Shown: positions 54,444 to 55,252 of the stretch, piece after piece
How the letters are laid out: every line of letters begins with the position of its first letter
Position numbering within the stretch: the stretch's first letter is position 1
DNA from: Bacteroidales bacterium
GTDB taxonomy: Bacteria > Bacteroidota > Bacteroidia > Bacteroidales > VadinHA17
Direction: 5' to 3'
DNA: 55,252 nt
Assembly (NCBI GenBank): GCA_003141415.1
Contig: PLLX01000162.1
Coordinates: 7,015-62,266, forward strand
The notes under the pieces: generated by a model
The model's database searches: none
The model's input: the letters and a program-made list of their open reading frames with translations, nothing else
Told to the model about the DNA's origin: nothing
Made by a program: the position numbers and the translations under genes

Positions 54444-54740
54444 TTAATCGCCAGGCTTAGGTTCAATAAACATATACACCTTAGCTGCTTCTTCCGTATC
54501 AAAATGAATAGTCCTATTTTTCAACACTGAAAAAAATTTATTATTCGGAATAACTTCAGGGTATCCTTTCCTAAACCCAACGACGACATATATAACAGGC
54601 ATTTTATTATTACGAGCCGTTTGTATGATTTTAGTAATAGAATTTATGAAGTACATGTCATCCTTTAACATTTTTACGGTGGTACTCTGAACATCCATCA
54701 CTAATAGAGCAGTGTTTTGATTTTTATTATTTTGTTCCAT
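54444..54740 (-). pseudogene. 3'-truncated isochorismatase-family hydrolase
   Basis: 98 residues: NTALLVMDVQ (catalytic Asp of the isochorismatase fold), then INSITKIIQTARNNKMPVIY, VVVGFRKGYPEV and a C-terminal FIEPKPGD. The family normally has ~180-200 residues with a downstream Lys and Cys nucleophile (VxGxxTxxCV). Here the frame ends in TAA immediately after PGD and the remaining part is not seen in any frame of the following 70 bp before the FISUMP gene. It is a truncated, probably inactive copy. Confidence 0.65.
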
Positions 54741-54973
54741 CTTTTGTACCTTTAATAATAATCTATTTGTATTAACTGTTGATAGATTGCAGAACTCTTT
54801 AGATGTAAATGAGTAGTGATTTTGTTTTTCATAACTATAAGTATTAGTATTAACTATTTACAGAGTTTATCGAGACACTTGAACAGAGATTGAATTACTC
54901 CCGAATTAGTCTCGCCTGTAAGTAGTTTAACACATATAGTTTGATGTTAATAGATTGATATTCAATGTTTTTG

Positions 54974-55046
54974 AGCCTCCAATGGGACTCGAACCCACGA
55001 CCTGCTCATTACGAATGAGCTGCTCTACCAGCTGAGCTAAGGAGGC
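54974..55046 (-). tRNA. tRNA-Thr (anticodon CGU)
   Basis: On the minus strand the 73-nt sequence begins GCCTCCTTAGCTCAGCTGGT. Anticodon stem GCTCA/TGAGC with loop TTCGTAA gives CGU (ACG codons); T arm GTGGG/CCCAT with loop TTCGAGT. Acceptor pairs GCCTCC with GGAGGC. No encoded CCA. Confidence 0.93.
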
Positions 55047-55072
55047 AAAAGTTTTCGCAAATATAAAGAAAT

Positions 55073-55252
55073 TCATTCCAACTTTTCAAGCCTTTGGAGT
55101 AACGGAGGATGGGAATAATGAAAAAACACATAAGCCGGATGGGGCATCATATTCGAAAGGTTTTTTACTGAAAGCTTTTTTAATGCTGTCGCTAATATTT
55201 CGGATCTGAAGTTTTCTTTCGCAAATCTGTCAGCTGCAAATTCATTTTTTCG
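55073..55252 (-). CDS. C-terminus of an M48 (Ste24-type) metallopeptidase, partial
   Basis: The last 59 codons are visible; the gene continues beyond the right edge. SRKNEFEAD-like KNEFAADRFA (third zinc ligand region of M48), ILATALKKLSVKNLSNMMPH and PAYVFFHYSHPPLLQRLEKL are the C-terminal signature of CAAX prenyl protease 1-type M48 peptidases. The zinc-binding HExxH must lie outside the window. Confidence 0.85.
   Translation of the reverse strand, partial: RKNEFAADRFAKENFRSEILATALKKLSVKNLSNMMPHPAYVFFHYSHPPLLQRLEKLE

Noticed and set aside
1..55252. CRISPR arrays and rRNA genes
   Set aside because: No regularly spaced direct repeats with unique spacers and no rRNA-like sequence were found on reading through the window.

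Overview
The window looks like chromosomal DNA of an uncultured-type member of the Bacteroidota (Bacteroidales/Marinilabiliales-like). Supporting signs are families largely confined to that phylum (DUF4252, DUF4295, DUF6588-like, Fibrobacter-paralogous lipoproteins), promoters of the TAnnTTTG type upstream of typA and clpC, few Shine-Dalgarno sites, moderate-to-low G+C, and the gene order cinA-rpmB-rpmG-DUF4295-ftsY...rimO. No rRNA operon, phage or CRISPR array is present. The last gene (M48 peptidase) is cut by the right edge.

Layout. 0.2-1.9 kb: an ImmA/IrrE-type protease with a PIN-like DUF4411 partner (toxin-antitoxin-like). 2.4-5.8 kb: an ECF sigma factor and probable anti-sigma factor between two DUF4252 genes, then an outer-membrane-type protein. 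6-8.1 kb: a RelA-type (p)ppGpp synthetase with a degenerate hydrolase motif. 8.3-13.6 kb: an SOS mutagenesis module of dinB and a short dnaE, divergent from a self-cleaving LexA-like S24 repressor. 13.8-19.3 kb: single genes (MobB-like P-loop protein, YtfJ-like protein, typA, peroxiredoxin, UroD-like methyltransferase, DUF2461). 19.6-20.1 kb: two decayed genes. 20.1-28.9 kb: a secreted family-2 glycosidase and a four-gene + strand run for murein peptide processing (MEMO-like lipoprotein, NlpC/P60 endopeptidase, dipeptide epimerase, beta-lactamase-family hydrolase). 28.9-29.4 kb: ybaK.

29.6-36 kb is an AT-rich accessory island. It encodes an SMC/Rad50-like ABC ATPase, a small middle component and a PD-(D/E)xK nuclease in one tight operon, with a DNA methyltransferase facing it 10 bp away. 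This looks like an ABC-three-component/Lamassu-like defence system carrying its own modification enzyme. Copies of a short palindromic motif and a 95-nt four-tier palindrome lie around it.

36-50 kb is mostly housekeeping: TPR protein, gyrA, clpC, rimO, ftsY, DUF4295, L33, L28, cinA and an HD hydrolase. The ftsY-rimO junction is interrupted by a 1.8-kb segment with two tandem DUF1670 genes (the second frameshifted), framed by inverted repeats and sitting inside what looks like a split copy of a dispersed palindromic repeat. This is a candidate undescribed mobile element. 50-55 kb is a repeat-rich lipoprotein region with two FISUMP genes, two broken genes, inverted repeats that carry tRNA-Gly 3'-end fragments, and genes for tRNA-Gly(CCC) and tRNA-Thr(CGU).
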